Assembly: GCA_028673005.1 (NCBI GenBank)
Contig: CM054114.1
Coordinates: 16,493,516-16,557,515 of the forward strand
Length of the DNA: 64,000 nucleotides
Direction of reading: 5' to 3'
Origin: Tanypteryx hageni
Taxonomy: Eukaryota; Arthropoda; Insecta; Odonata; Petaluridae
Made by a program: the position numbers and the translations under genes. Below, in pieces: positions 9,381 through 19,599 of the stretch. Within the stretch, counting starts at the first letter, position 1, and every line of letters starts with the position of its first letter. A model generated the notes under the pieces. That model made no database searches. It was not told the origin of the DNA and saw only the letters and a list, made by a program, of their open reading frames with translations.

Positions 9381-11890
9381 TTTAGCAAGCTAGTGGAAAC
9401 GTTGCAACGTACAGAAAATAACTTAATTAACACACACAAAGAATTATATGTATCACCAGCATATATGAAGTTGTTAACCATTCATTCATATACTCCTAAA
9501 AAATAACTCTTTCCCAAGATTTCCCGTAATGGCGGATAAACTTTCAGTTACGCAGTTACCTAGTTCAACCGTTGCAACTTCTCAACATGATCACTTCAAA
9601 TTCGGCTTGGCGCTCACTCGTTGGCTGCCTTGCCATTCAAAGTAGAGCGACCGCAGCGATCAAGAACGCGAACTTGATGTATCCGACGAGAACCAAATCG
9701 CCCCATAAGAGTTCACTCCCAATGGTTTGGGGTTCTCGTTTTACAGTTCGAGTGACCTTCCCAAAACTATTAACCAACATATTAGGGAACCAATAACTGA
9801 TTCCATCCAAAAATTTTAACTAACTCTCCTTTAAGCTACAGACAACGATGGATATTTTCATTTACTCCAAGAAAGGCAGCGCTTCTAGCATACGCGAGAA
9901 GTAATTAAAGACCCACTTAGAGATTCACATTAGTATAACTAAATAATTTTATATTATGCTTCACAACATTACATACTATTTTTGCCTCAGAATCGTCATT
10001 CGACATTTGATTTAGCTGGTGTTAGTAAAAAACGTTCGGTAATGTACCCTACTAAAACAGAGGCATGAGTAAATGTATGATTTTATTAAGTGTAGGTCGA
10101 TCAAATGAAAATTTACTGACTCCATTTTTTCATTAATCCTCAAGTGCTTTGATCTGTAAAGCAACTTATGCAATAGTCGTCCTCGGAGTAGAACACATTT
10201 CGATTTTTCTAGGACAGACGACACTCGTTTATGGCCGCACCCTGTCATAAAATGTACTTATCTTATACTAGAAATTCGCGTAGTAATCTTCCGCAGATGC
10301 GACGACATTAGGAACCACCAAAATTTATTCTTGTCCCGCGATCTTTTCTCCAACGTTTTCCGAAAAATTATATATATTGAATTATTAACGCATACCGATA
10401 TTCGAGGCGTCCCCATTTTTTTAGATTTTTATGGTAACATCCATAGTAACTCGCATTATCGCTACATTTTTTAGTGCAGTATTTTTCATTTGGTATATAT
10501 TCATTATAACTCGGATTTCCGAATGCTTAATACAATTTCATTTGTTTTGTATAGATAGCAAAATATATCGGTCTGTTCCAATTTGCTGTCCTTTGAGCAC
10601 CAAGAGAAGATTTTATTTCGCATAGGAGAAGATTCGCGGTGAACAGGATATCTCTTTAGCGTATATACTCGTAGTAGTGTCGTAGAATGGCCGTCTAGCG
10701 CAGCGAGTACTCAACAGATGATATCTCTGTCTGACCTCGAGAGAGTGCAGTCCTGCGAGCAAGTGCTTCATTCTGACCAATAATTTCTGAGGATGATCAA
10801 GAGATGGCACTAGCATCAGGAAGACGTCCCCTCTGATAGCAGAATTTGGTACTACTTACATGGACGGTGTTAATACCGGTGTAGGAGTCCGGAGTGGTAT
10901 GAGCGACTTCTCCTTCAGGAACGACGAACGTTCACGCCTACTGTCGGCGCTAAAAGTTTGTAAACTCGAGATTGAGGCTACATATTTCACAAACGACCCA
11001 ATGGATTTTGATGAGAAGCATATCGGCGTGTAGCCTGTTTAATGTCACGTTCAATGAGAGTAGCATTGAAGTTTTGGAAATTTTTGAAGGGGACGTTTTT
11101 GGAATAATAATGCAAAATGACTCCATTTTTAGATCTCTTAGACGGAAGGCTTCAATTTGCCGGTCCATAACTACAAACCGGATTTGTCGATTACAACTAC
11201 ATTTCAATAGCGTGAGTGAGTAATAATTACGTGTGCGAGATGTCAAATCTCTAGCTTTATTCGTTTATGACATTTTATTCAACGTATGAGACAGTCGTAT
11301 CTACGCAAGTATAAGGCTCTGAGACATGCGATGCGCACTGTTGGCTTTGTCTTGGGTTCTGTATTGTAAATAAATTGATTTCATAAACCTGAAGTTGAAC
11401 GGAATATTTTATAATGATGTTTTTAGTAGTTGTAAGCGAGCCAGGGTGGTAGAGAGGGTTGTGCGGTGGTTTCTCGGCAGAAGCGGTGTGCGGCGTCACC
11501 TGTGACACGCGCAAATATACGAACGCTAAACTCTAAATAGTATTAAAATATTTCTACAAGGAAGGTGATCCTGGTTTTTCCATAGTTTTATCACATTATT
11601 TCTGCATGTGTTGTATAAGAGAATCTCCACGGTCACAAAAACTACTTGGTATCGAAACTGTTTTCAGTTAATTAATATTAGATTAATGATTCACGATTTT
11701 TTTATTCAAATACATGCTAAAGACACGGAAACATAAAATATTCTAATTATTCCGTAATTTTAGTGTATAGGTTATTGTCTTAATGATGATTATTCTTTTT
11801 GCTCTTGCATGGTATATGAATCACGAGAATTTAAATACGAGTCAATTCTCTGAGAAATTATGGATATGGAATTAATTTTGAGAAAAATTT
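9381..11890. other. Non-coding stretch with a copy-specific 476-bp segment
   Basis: The first part includes the upstream flank of the THAP gene. Small open frames here (9572-9796, 10012-10248, 10972-11223) show no family signature. Segment 10467-10942 is present in B1 only: B2 runs directly from ATCGCTACAT to CGCCTACTGTCGGCG. Nothing else recognisable. Confidence 0.4.
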
Positions 11891-11894
11891 TAAC

Positions 11895-12056
11895 ATTCTG
11901 CTAGAACTCATGGATTTTATTATGTAATACACATTGGATTCACGTGACTCAAGTGCTGTTTCCCAGGAGGTCGCATTGGTATATTTACGAGTTTAAATCC
12001 TGGTGTATGGTGATTTTTTAGAGCTTGCAATTTGAGAGCACCGACAACTCGTATAA
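11895..12056 (+). repeat. Dispersed 160-bp repeat, also at 27675-27836
   Basis: The sequence from GCTAGAACTCATGG through GTGTATGGTGATTTTTTAGA to ACAACTCGTAT has a diverged counterpart in the unique region U1 (27675-27836) and an almost identical one in B2 (about 35935-36098). It looks like a short interspersed repeat or part of a non-autonomous element. Confidence 0.6.
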
Positions 12057-12074
12057 TAAGTATCATGCATCTAT

Positions 12075-12325
12075 ATCAGGCATCAGGGCCGCATTAAAGC
12101 ACTGAAAAAATTAGACTATTTCCAGAAGATTTGAAATCTGCTTTGCAAGGATTAGTGTAATTTAGAAACAGCCTTATATTGTATCTCAGTAAATATAAGC
12201 AAAATCTTATTTATATTTATACAAAATATCAAACGATTTAGTTGAGAAAAAATTGGCATTCATTCTGCATTAAGGTACAGAAAAAGCCGCATGCGGCCCG
12301 CGGACCCACAGTTTGACATGGCTAC
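12075..12325. repeat. Possible non-autonomous hAT-like insertion
   Basis: The left side reads CAGGCATCAGGGCCGCATTA. The right side reads GCGGCCCGCGGACCCACAG then TTTGACATGG. GGCCCGCGG next to a CAAACT/TTTGACA end is typical of Charlie/Tip100-like hAT termini, and both sides carry GGCCGCAT. The inverted repeats are imperfect and no duplication was confirmed. Confidence 0.3.
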
Positions 12326-13059
12326 TGTAGACATTTCTTTTTTGTTAGTTTGTTGATAGATGACTTCTTTTAACAGTTAAAAATTATTATATTGAATTTA
12401 TAGCCTATTTGGTTGTTACAACGAAGTTTATTTCATATTTTTTTGCGGTGAAAATTTTCTATCTGAAAATATTATGAGAATTATATAATGTATTCGTGTA
12501 GTATAAATTTAACCTGCAACGGTCTTGCAATATGCAAAAGTATATTTTTATCAATAAAACTTCCTTAAAACTTTTCTTTCAAACTCTCTTTTACACTTCT
12601 CATTTTCTTTCATTCTCATATTGAATTCTCCCATTGCGCATCGCAACATGCGTCTTTGCCATTTAATTCAATCAACTGCTGCCTAGGTAACAAGTAGGCA
12701 TTCAGGCGAACGAAACCAATGAGGGAATGATAAATCTTTACTAATGCGTTTTTCTATCTCCTATTAGGCATGACAACTATATCCAACCATTTAAAAGAAT
12801 AAATTTGGAAAGTAACGTGACGTACTTTGATGTACCGCAAAACTCAATAAAAAAATTATTATTAGTATTTCTATACAATTCTAAAAATATTTAAAAAGAT
12901 TTCACTATTATAATTTCTCCGTATGGACATGGTTAATATAACTTTCGCCGCCAAACGAAACATATTTTTTGCAATGCAGAGAAACCCCTTTCATGAGATT
13001 GTTTACGTGAATATAGCGTAAGATTAGCCGGTGTGAATTATTTAGAGCTCAACGCCAGT
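12326..13059. other. No recognisable gene
   Basis: AT-rich DNA collinear with B2, where a 24-base segment (TTTAAAGGACGAAATTCCATTCCG-like, near 36718) is added. No coding or structured feature was seen. Confidence 0.5.
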
Positions 13060-13620
13060 AGATAAACAGAGGAGAACTTATGTGCCCATATTCATCTACC
13101 TTTTGACCTCCCTCACCCTGTTCCTTCGTATCCACATTCTGGCACCCAAAATCTCTCACCGAAATGTTTCGCCTCTCTTCCCCTTTCATCCCCTCTCGCT
13201 CCTCCTCCTTACGTTCCCCATACCTCCATATCTCCTTTATTCTTACTGCTGACGACGCCACGCCCCCTTCTTCCCCTCCCTCCCTCTATCTCTCATTCTT
13301 CCTCACCTCCCTTGTTTTTTCTCTCTTTGTCCCTCTTATCTCTCTTGTTTCATTCTCTCCGTCTTTTCCTTATTGTTTTCTCCTCCTTCATAGTATACGA
13401 TGCGCTTTATGTCGTCTTCTGGTGCAGTGATCCGTCCGTTATCCCCGGTACATTTACTTTTCGTTATCTGCTGCATTATTTCACCGTCCATCCCCCATCG
13501 TTTCGCCATCACCCACTTCGCTTCCTCTTTCTTTTGTTTCCCTACAGCGCATTCTCCCTCTCTTGTCCCTTCTCTTTTCGGTCGGTCTGACACGATTTGT
13601 TCCGGATAAATTTTTCTGAC
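13060..13620. repeat. Polypyrimidine-rich tract
   Basis: Long runs of CCTCC, CTCTT and TCTCT dominate the plus strand. The overlapping open frames here (Ser/Leu/Phe-rich on plus, Glu/Lys/Arg-rich on minus) follow from this composition. The minus-strand frame at 13336-13593 (MQQITKSKCTGDNGRITAPE) is the least repetitive and could be a coding scrap, but it lacks an ATG. The B2 copy spans about 37122-37626 and is cut at the deletion junction. Confidence 0.6.
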
Positions 13621-13782
13621 CGATATCTTCTCATTTACTCAGGAACGGACACGAAGGAGTTAGAAAAACAATATTCTAACATATTCCCGGTGCACAATCA
13701 TCCGATTCTGGTTTCTTGACGAAAATATCCGCTATGGTCGCGATAGTTTTGACTATTGCTACTTCCTAATAAGATTCATATG

Positions 13783-13855
13783 CACTGGTGGTGTAGTGGT
13801 TAGCGTGTCGGCTTTCTATTGCAAAGTTCGGGGGTTCAAACCCCTCGAATGAAGG
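13783..13855 (+). promoter_or_regulatory. tRNA-Glu-like 5' head with A and B boxes
   Basis: TGGTGTAGTGG (13789-13799) fits the Pol III A-box and GGTTCAAACCC (13833-13843) fits the B-box. The start CTGGTGGTGTAGTGGTTAGC closely follows eukaryotic tRNA-Glu. The anticodon-loop region reads CTTTCTA, with TTC matching Glu. The T-arm GGGG-TTCAAA-CCCC is intact, but acceptor and anticodon stems do not close well, so it is not a functional tRNA gene. It lies inside the target-site duplications, so it was inserted as part of the LINE. It probably acts, or once acted, as an internal Pol III promoter or derives from a SINE partner. Confidence 0.75.
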
Positions 13856-14072
13856 TTTTATTAAAAAAAAAACTATCATCAGTGCCTGGCAGTAGGCAGC
13901 AGTACTGTCAGTATGGTATAGAGCCGAAAACAAATTATGTTGGTTGGGTCTATATCCAATACAGCTGTAGGCGTGATCAGGACGATTTGAACGGCTACAG
14001 TACTGCGATGTGGAAAGCAAGAGGGAAACTACCACATTACAATCCCTAGTAAAGATTATATGGTTGGACAAT

Positions 14073-17006
14073 ATGAGTTCTCTCGAGGTAAAACAATCCG
14101 GAGGTAAAATAGTCCCCCAATCGGATCTCCGGGCGGGGACTGCCTTGAGGAAAACATTTGTCGAAAGTAAATTACGAATAGGGACTTGGAACGTAAGAAC
14201 TATGAGAAAGGCAGGAAAGCTAGAGAACCTGAAAGAAGAAATGAGAAGAAATAGAGTTGACATTATAGGGCTAAGCGAAACTAGATGGGAAGGAGAAGGA
14301 CAGTTCGACTCGGAAGAATTCACGGTAGTTTACTCTGGAGGAAATAGTGGGGAAAGGGGAGTAGCTCTGGTACTTAGGAAAGATATGATGAAAAGCGTGA
14401 CAAAGATAATAGCAACGAACGATAGACTGATGGCAATAAAGCTAAAAGCAGTCCCAGTGGACATGCTGATAATCCAGGTATATATGCCAACGTCAGCTCA
14501 TGACGATGAAGAAATAGATGAGATCTATGAGCAAATTAATGAAATTTACGAAGAAGACGGAAGAGGAAAGGTAAACTGCATAATAATGGGAGATTGGAAC
14601 AGCATAGTCGGAGAAGGACAGGAAGAAAATGTTGTCGGGCAATACGGACTTGGGAAGAGAAATCGAGGAGGGGAGAAACTCGTAGAATTCTGCATCAATA
14701 ATGACCTTGTAGTGACTAATACATGGTTCAAAAACCATAAACGAAGGTTATACACATGGAAAAGCCCAGGAGATAGAATGAGATGCCAAATAGATTACAT
14801 CCTTGTAAAACAAAGATTCAGGAACAGCATAAAGAACGCCAAGGCATTGCAAGGAGCAGACATTGATTCAGATCACAGCCTTCTAATACTTGACATGAGT
14901 ACAAAGCTCAAACAAATAAGAAAAACGAGAAGAGAAAGACAGACCTGGGACCTAGAAAAACTGAAAGAAAGGCAGGATGTAGTCAGCATGAAGTTGGAAG
15001 ATAACCTAAGAAAGTTGGAAAACAAACCGAAGACCGTTGATATAGAATGGGATGAAATTAAAACCAGTATCAAGGATACCTTGGATAAAGAGATTGGAAA
15101 ACAAGAGAAGAAAATCAGAAAACCATGGATCACGAAGCAAATGCTGGAGAAAATGGATGAGAGACGAAAATGGAAAAACGTTAACAGTGAAGAAGGTAGA
15201 GCCAACTATAGGCGTATAAACAATGAGTTGAGAAGGGTAACAGATAAAGCTAGAGAAAATTGGATAAAAGGAAAATGTGATGAAATAGAACAAATGGAGA
15301 AGTTAGGACGGTACGATATGATGTACGCTAGGGCACTGGAATTAGAAGATAAGAAGTCTAATGGAATTTGTGGTAAAGGAATTATGAATACGGATGGGAA
15401 GTTAGTCTCAGAAACAAAGGATGTAGCACAGGTATGGGAAGAATACATTAAAGAATTATACAGCAAACAGGCAGGAGCGGCAAAAATAGAACTGGAAAAT
15501 GAGGAAAACATTGAAGAAGACAACTTAGGACCAAGTATTATGGAGAGCGAAGTAGAAAAAGCGATAGTGGAACTAAAGAAGGGGAAAGCCACGGGCAGCG
15601 ATGGAATACCGGCTGAGATACTTAAAGTCATAGGATCAGAAGGACTAAAAGTGATCACGAAATTAATTAATAAGATTTACGACACGGGAGAGTGGCCTCA
15701 GGATTTCCTAGAAGTAACAATGATCCCTCTAAAGAAGAAGCCAAAGGCAATGCAGTGTAAAGATTACAGAACTATAAGCCTTCTGTCACACACATCGAAG
15801 ATCATCACGAGGATTCTTAATAAAAGGCTGGAGAAAAAGGCAGAAGAAATAATAGGGGAAGATCAATTCGGTTTCAGAAAAGGACGAGGAACTAGAGATG
15901 CTATAGGAGTAGTTAGAATCATATCAGAAAGGGCAATAGAATACAGTCAAGATATCTGCGCATGTTTCGTAGACTGGCAGAAGGCCTTTGATAGAGTAAA
16001 TTGGATAAAGTTGATGAAGATATTAAAGGATATAGGTGTAGACTGGAAAGACAGGAGACTGATTAGGAATCTATATGAGAATCAAGTTGTAAAGGTCAGG
16101 TTTGAGAATGTGAACACCTGCGGAATAAATATCGGTAGAGGAGTAAGACAAGGCTGCTGCCTATCGCCAACCCTATTCAATATATATGGAGAAAGTCTAA
16201 TGCAAGAAGCTTTAGAAGGCACAGGGGATTTCAAAATTGGAGGAAGGATTATAAGAACAGTGAAATACGCAGATGATCAAGTACTTCTAGCAAGAAAGGA
16301 AGAGGAGCTACAAAAAATGATAAATAGACTAGTGATAACAGGTAGAAAATACGGTATGGAAATAAATACAGAAAAATCCAAGGTCATTCGAATATCGGGT
16401 AAAGAAGAGAATCTGAACATAACTATTGGGGGAAAGCCATTAGAACAAGTTTCAGAATATAAATACCTTGGAAGTATCATAACACGAGAGGCAAAATGTA
16501 CGGATGAGATCAAAACTAGAATAGGAAAAGCAAAAGCGGCTTTCAGGAGAAAGAAACAACTACTTACAGGGAATATAAGGGAAGATATCCGCAAGAAGTT
16601 GATAAAATGCTACGTATGGAGTATAGCATTGTATGGGGCAGAAACATGGACGCTAAGGAAAAATGACATCAAATACTTGGAAAGCTTTGAAATGTGGACT
16701 TGGAGGAGAATGCTGAAGATAAAATGGACAGATAGGATGAAAAACGATGAAGTGCTACGAAGAATAGGAGAGAAGCGAATGATTATACAGACTATCAGAA
16801 AGAGGAAGGCTAACTGGGTTGGACATTACCTGAGGAGAGAGAGTATGATTAAAGACGTGTTAGAAGGAAAACTAGATGGGAAAAGGGAAAGAGGTAGGAA
16901 AAGGTTTCAGCTGATAGACGATTTGAATGGGAAAGAGAGTTATCAAGATATAAAGAGGACAGCGGAAAATAGGAGTATATGGAGAACCAAGTTTAACCAA
17001 GAATAA
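14073..17006 (+). CDS. Endonuclease-reverse transcriptase ORF of RTE LINE
   Basis: The frame is 977 residues from the first in-frame ATG at 14073; the frame itself stays open upstream to 14010. The N-terminal apurinic-like endonuclease shows GTWNVRTM (about 37-44), LSETRW with Glu69, QVYMPTS, GDWN (about 173-176) and SDHSLL (about 266-271). The reverse transcriptase follows with GSDGIPAEIL (about 507), QFGFRKGRGTRDA, CFVDWQKAFDRVNW, GVRQGCCLSPTLFN and the catalytic YADD (about 732-735). Tail motifs such as YKYLGSIIT, YGAETWTLRK and GRKRFQLIDDL are typical of CFDP2-like proteins. No stop or frameshift breaks it. It nicks target DNA and copies its own RNA in the nucleus. There is no RNase H domain, as usual for RTE. 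Confidence 0.93.
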   Translation: MSSLEVKQSGGKIVPQSDLRAGTALRKTFVESKLRIGTWNVRTMRKAGKLENLKEEMRRNRVDIIGLSETRWEGEGQFDSEEFTVVYSGGNSGERGVALVLRKDMMKSVTKIIATNDRLMAIKLKAVPVDMLIIQVYMPTSAHDDEEIDEIYEQINEIYEEDGRGKVNCIIMGDWNSIVGEGQEENVVGQYGLGKRNRGGEKLVEFCINNDLVVTNTWFKNHKRRLYTWKSPGDRMRCQIDYILVKQRFRNSIKNAKALQGADIDSDHSLLILDMSTKLKQIRKTRRERQTWDLEKLKERQDVVSMKLEDNLRKLENKPKTVDIEWDEIKTSIKDTLDKEIGKQEKKIRKPWITKQMLEKMDERRKWKNVNSEEGRANYRRINNELRRVTDKARENWIKGKCDEIEQMEKLGRYDMMYARALELEDKKSNGICGKGIMNTDGKLVSETKDVAQVWEEYIKELYSKQAGAAKIELENEENIEEDNLGPSIMESEVEKAIVELKKGKATGSDGIPAEILKVIGSEGLKVITKLINKIYDTGEWPQDFLEVTMIPLKKKPKAMQCKDYRTISLLSHTSKIITRILNKRLEKKAEEIIGEDQFGFRKGRGTRDAIGVVRIISERAIEYSQDICACFVDWQKAFDRVNWIKLMKILKDIGVDWKDRRLIRNLYENQVVKVRFENVNTCGINIGRGVRQGCCLSPTLFNIYGESLMQEALEGTGDFKIGGRIIRTVKYADDQVLLARKEEELQKMINRLVITGRKYGMEINTEKSKVIRISGKEENLNITIGGKPLEQVSEYKYLGSIITREAKCTDEIKTRIGKAKAAFRRKKQLLTGNIREDIRKKLIKCYVWSIALYGAETWTLRKNDIKYLESFEMWTWRRMLKIKWTDRMKNDEVLRRIGEKRMIIQTIRKRKANWVGHYLRRESMIKDVLEGKLDGKRERGRKRFQLIDDLNGKESYQDIKRTAENRSIWRTKFNQE

Positions 17007-17057
17007 TCACGGACCTGTCTACGGACAGACTACCTATGATGATGATGAATAAGATTC

Positions 17058-18438
17058 GTCGCATTGAATTACATTCCTCGCATTTAGCCTGTTTAGTGCT
17101 TTTCGTCATTGAAAAAAGCACTATTGTCTACGTGATGCCCGTCTGTCCGTACGCATATATCAGGAAAGAATTGACTTAACCGATTTAAACAAAATTATCT
17201 ATATAATATATAAAATCCACATGTAAACACAGGAACAAAATGACATATTTCGACCGGATAGACTTAGTAGGGGTGCCATAATTGTAAAATTAAACTTTTC
17301 GGTAATTATGAATTTGGAAGGAATTGGCCAAATCGATTTCAACGACATTTCGTATAAATTAAGTGTGCAGCATTCCAAAACAAAATCATGATCATTAATA
17401 TAGATTATTGAATCAGGGCTATCTTTCTATCTATCTTACTATCTTTCCAACAACAAAAATATTGAACCCTTTCATCTACTTCTCAGACCTGTTCTCAACA
17501 TTTCCTGAAGTTCCGATTTAAGGGAATAGTAGTCATATATACCTATTCAGTATTTCCCATAAACTTTCCTCCTGTTCAGTGATTCGCATTTCTTCCACTC
17601 TTTTTTTTATTTTTTTACTATTGTTTTTGCCTTTGTAATTTCACTATAATGTTGTATTTTGTTAATATTCTTATTGTATATTATATTATTTATACACTTT
17701 CAATAGAACAGCTGTAATTGGACTTGTTCTGTAAGCCGGTTATTTATTAATAAATAAATGCATAAATTAAAATACGTATAAACAGCTTTTTTCTTATTTA
17801 TCGTTTTCTTCAATTAAGTTTATCGTAAAACCAATATGTTATAACGTTTTTTGGTCTTCTCTTACCAATTCCTTATCTTATCCGTTCCAATATCGGGTTC
17901 GGCATAATATGAATTACTTGATAGATAATGATATTTATGACTTAATAATCCAGACGTTTGCAAAATACCTCTTCTACAATATACGTGCAGACGAATAGAA
18001 ATAATTTAGTCACTCGAATCTAATGAAAATCCATTCTATTCTTACAGAATTTTGTCACTTTACGTACTAACGGTTTATTTTGAATATCACTAATACTTCT
18101 CACAATAGTTAAATATTCTACACTTGCCTATCCTCTTGATATATTTAATTTACTTCCCTTGTAACTGTATGTTAGCAGGACGTGTAATTGCATCAATTGC
18201 TTATAATCGTTATTTTAAAAAATTTGTTTAATCTAACCTTTTCAGATTTACAACACAAGATAATTTTCAAAATACATATTGTTGGTTAACAAACAAAATA
18301 AAATTCACTAATCGAAGGCATTATATAATAGATATGATCTATATATCAAAATACACAAAAGTTAACCGATAAAACATATGCGTCTCTATTTTCATCGCGT
18401 CACATTTGGGTGTATAGGAAAAGGTGAGTTGAGGTTTA
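17058..18438. other. No recognisable gene
   Basis: Strongly AT-rich DNA following the LINE. TTATTAATAAATAAATGCA near 17745 contains AATAAA-like signals, but no gene reads towards them. Nothing else supported. Confidence 0.5.
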
Positions 18439-18627
18439 TTATTTTCCGGCACAGCCCTTACGGAGTAGTACTGTGTACAATTGTCCCCTGAACTGCATCG
18501 TAGTACAATTCGAAGACACCATATATTGGATAATGAATATTTGATCCCGCTGGTCCATGTCCACTACGTTGTCGCAGTAATGCAATGTACCATAATTATT
18601 TCTCATAACGCCGACCCGATCTCCGAT
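18439..18627 (-). pseudogene. Neuralized-type NHR domain fragment
   Basis: After a possible acceptor (ATTTTAAG at 18628-18635) the minus strand reads IGDRVGVMRNNYGTLHYC, then NVVDM and a degraded tail to a stop at 18439. GDRVGVxRxxxGTLHxxxNGVD is the central block of NHR domains in Neuralized-family ubiquitin ligases. The Gly of NG is lost and the downstream strands do not match, so this is probably a decayed or mis-spliced exon. No other NHR exon was found nearby. A real rapidly evolving exon cannot be excluded. Confidence 0.4.
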
Positions 18628-19307
18628 CTTAAAATGTGAGAGAACAAGAAAAAATATATAACCCAAAGAATAATCCATGATTTAATAGGAACACCTTTCC
18701 AACTACCAATCTTAAATAGATCAAGTTATTTTGCGTTTTGATAAAAATTTCATTATAGTTCAATTAAGTAACGAAAAATCGAGAGATATCATCTCAATAC
18801 GATTTCAAGCATAAACATTATTTGCATCTTTTGTAAAATGTTATCAAACTCTATGAGTACTGTATCATCAAAACAAATCTCAGATCTTTCGGCTTTTTGG
18901 AAATTCCCTTATTTTTATATTCCATATGCTCCTTCACACATAAGTTGTATGAAGTAGCAATTTTTAATAATTATATTAAGCAGTTATATTGAAAGAATTT
19001 ATAATATAAATAAAATACTAATCAATTTAGATCTTAAAAAATTGAGTATCATACCACAAGACTGTTGAGAATGCGTCTATAATTTCCAATGAAACTGCAC
19101 CATCTTTATGTGCGTGGTTGTGTTAGTACATCCAGTTTCCAGACCTGATACATAAATCAAAACATAGAGATATAGAATTATGTTCACCAACATAATACAC
19201 TGTTGAAAGATAGCTAAGTTAATAGTAATGATGTGTTATCCTTTTAATAGCATAAAATATCTATCTTTAAAAAATCCTATGCTCAGTTCTGCAACGAAAT
19301 AATATAA

Positions 19308-19574
19308 ATGACGATTCCAGCGCGAAATCCGTGCCGCCGTTCGCGTTACCAAATCGTCAAGTCGGCCGACCAGGACGATTTCAACCAAAACCCTCTCAAC
19401 TGCAACTGTAATTCTTACCCTTCCATCCACGCCATTCACTACTCTCTATGCCATAATGCGTACGAACTAATCTTCCACAATCTACCTACGTATGGGAAGG
19501 AAAACAAACGACAAAGAAATATGATGAAACAAAAAGAAAAACAATATGCAGCAGATTGCTGCAAATCCACATGA
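19308..19574 (+). CDS. Small open frame with GC-richer codons
   Basis: An ATG at 19308 opens 88 codons. The first 45 (RRSRYQIVKSADQDDFNQNP, then CNCNSYPSIH) use GC-ending codons unlike the flanks, while the rest becomes Lys/Gln-rich and AT-rich. Only the first part looks like coding sequence, possibly one exon. The opposite strand is open too. No family is recognised and the segment is absent from B2. Confidence 0.2.
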   Translation: MTIPARNPCRRSRYQIVKSADQDDFNQNPLNCNCNSYPSIHAIHYSLCHNAYELIFHNLPTYGKENKRQRNMMKQKEKQYAADCCKST

Positions 19575-19599
19575 AATGAAAAACTTCACATAACCCTAG

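Larger units (their letters stand above)
13778..17047 (+). mobile_element. Full-length RTE-clade LINE with tRNA-like head
   Basis: The element is flanked by AATAAGATTC at 13768-13777 and 17048-17057, a perfect 10-bp target-site duplication. In order it contains a tRNA-Glu-like sequence (13783-13855), a 5' UTR with a short frame, one intact endonuclease-reverse transcriptase ORF, a very short 3' UTR, and an ATGATGATGATGA tail. Short tandem-repeat tails and a single EN-RT ORF are characteristic of RTE-clade LINEs (the BovB / craniofacial-development-protein-2-like group). An intact ORF and a perfect duplication indicate a recent insertion. Confidence 0.9.

Noticed and set aside
13164..13609. 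Several overlapping Ser/Leu/Phe-rich ORFs
   Set aside because: They are the translation of a polypyrimidine tract; both strands stay open because of composition.
13783..13855. Functional tRNA-Glu gene
   Set aside because: A and B boxes and the T-arm are good, but the acceptor and anticodon stems do not close and the sequence lies inside the LINE's target-site duplications.
14493..16594. Long minus-strand ORFs of 70-150 codons
   Set aside because: Antisense shadows of the purine-rich LINE ORF.
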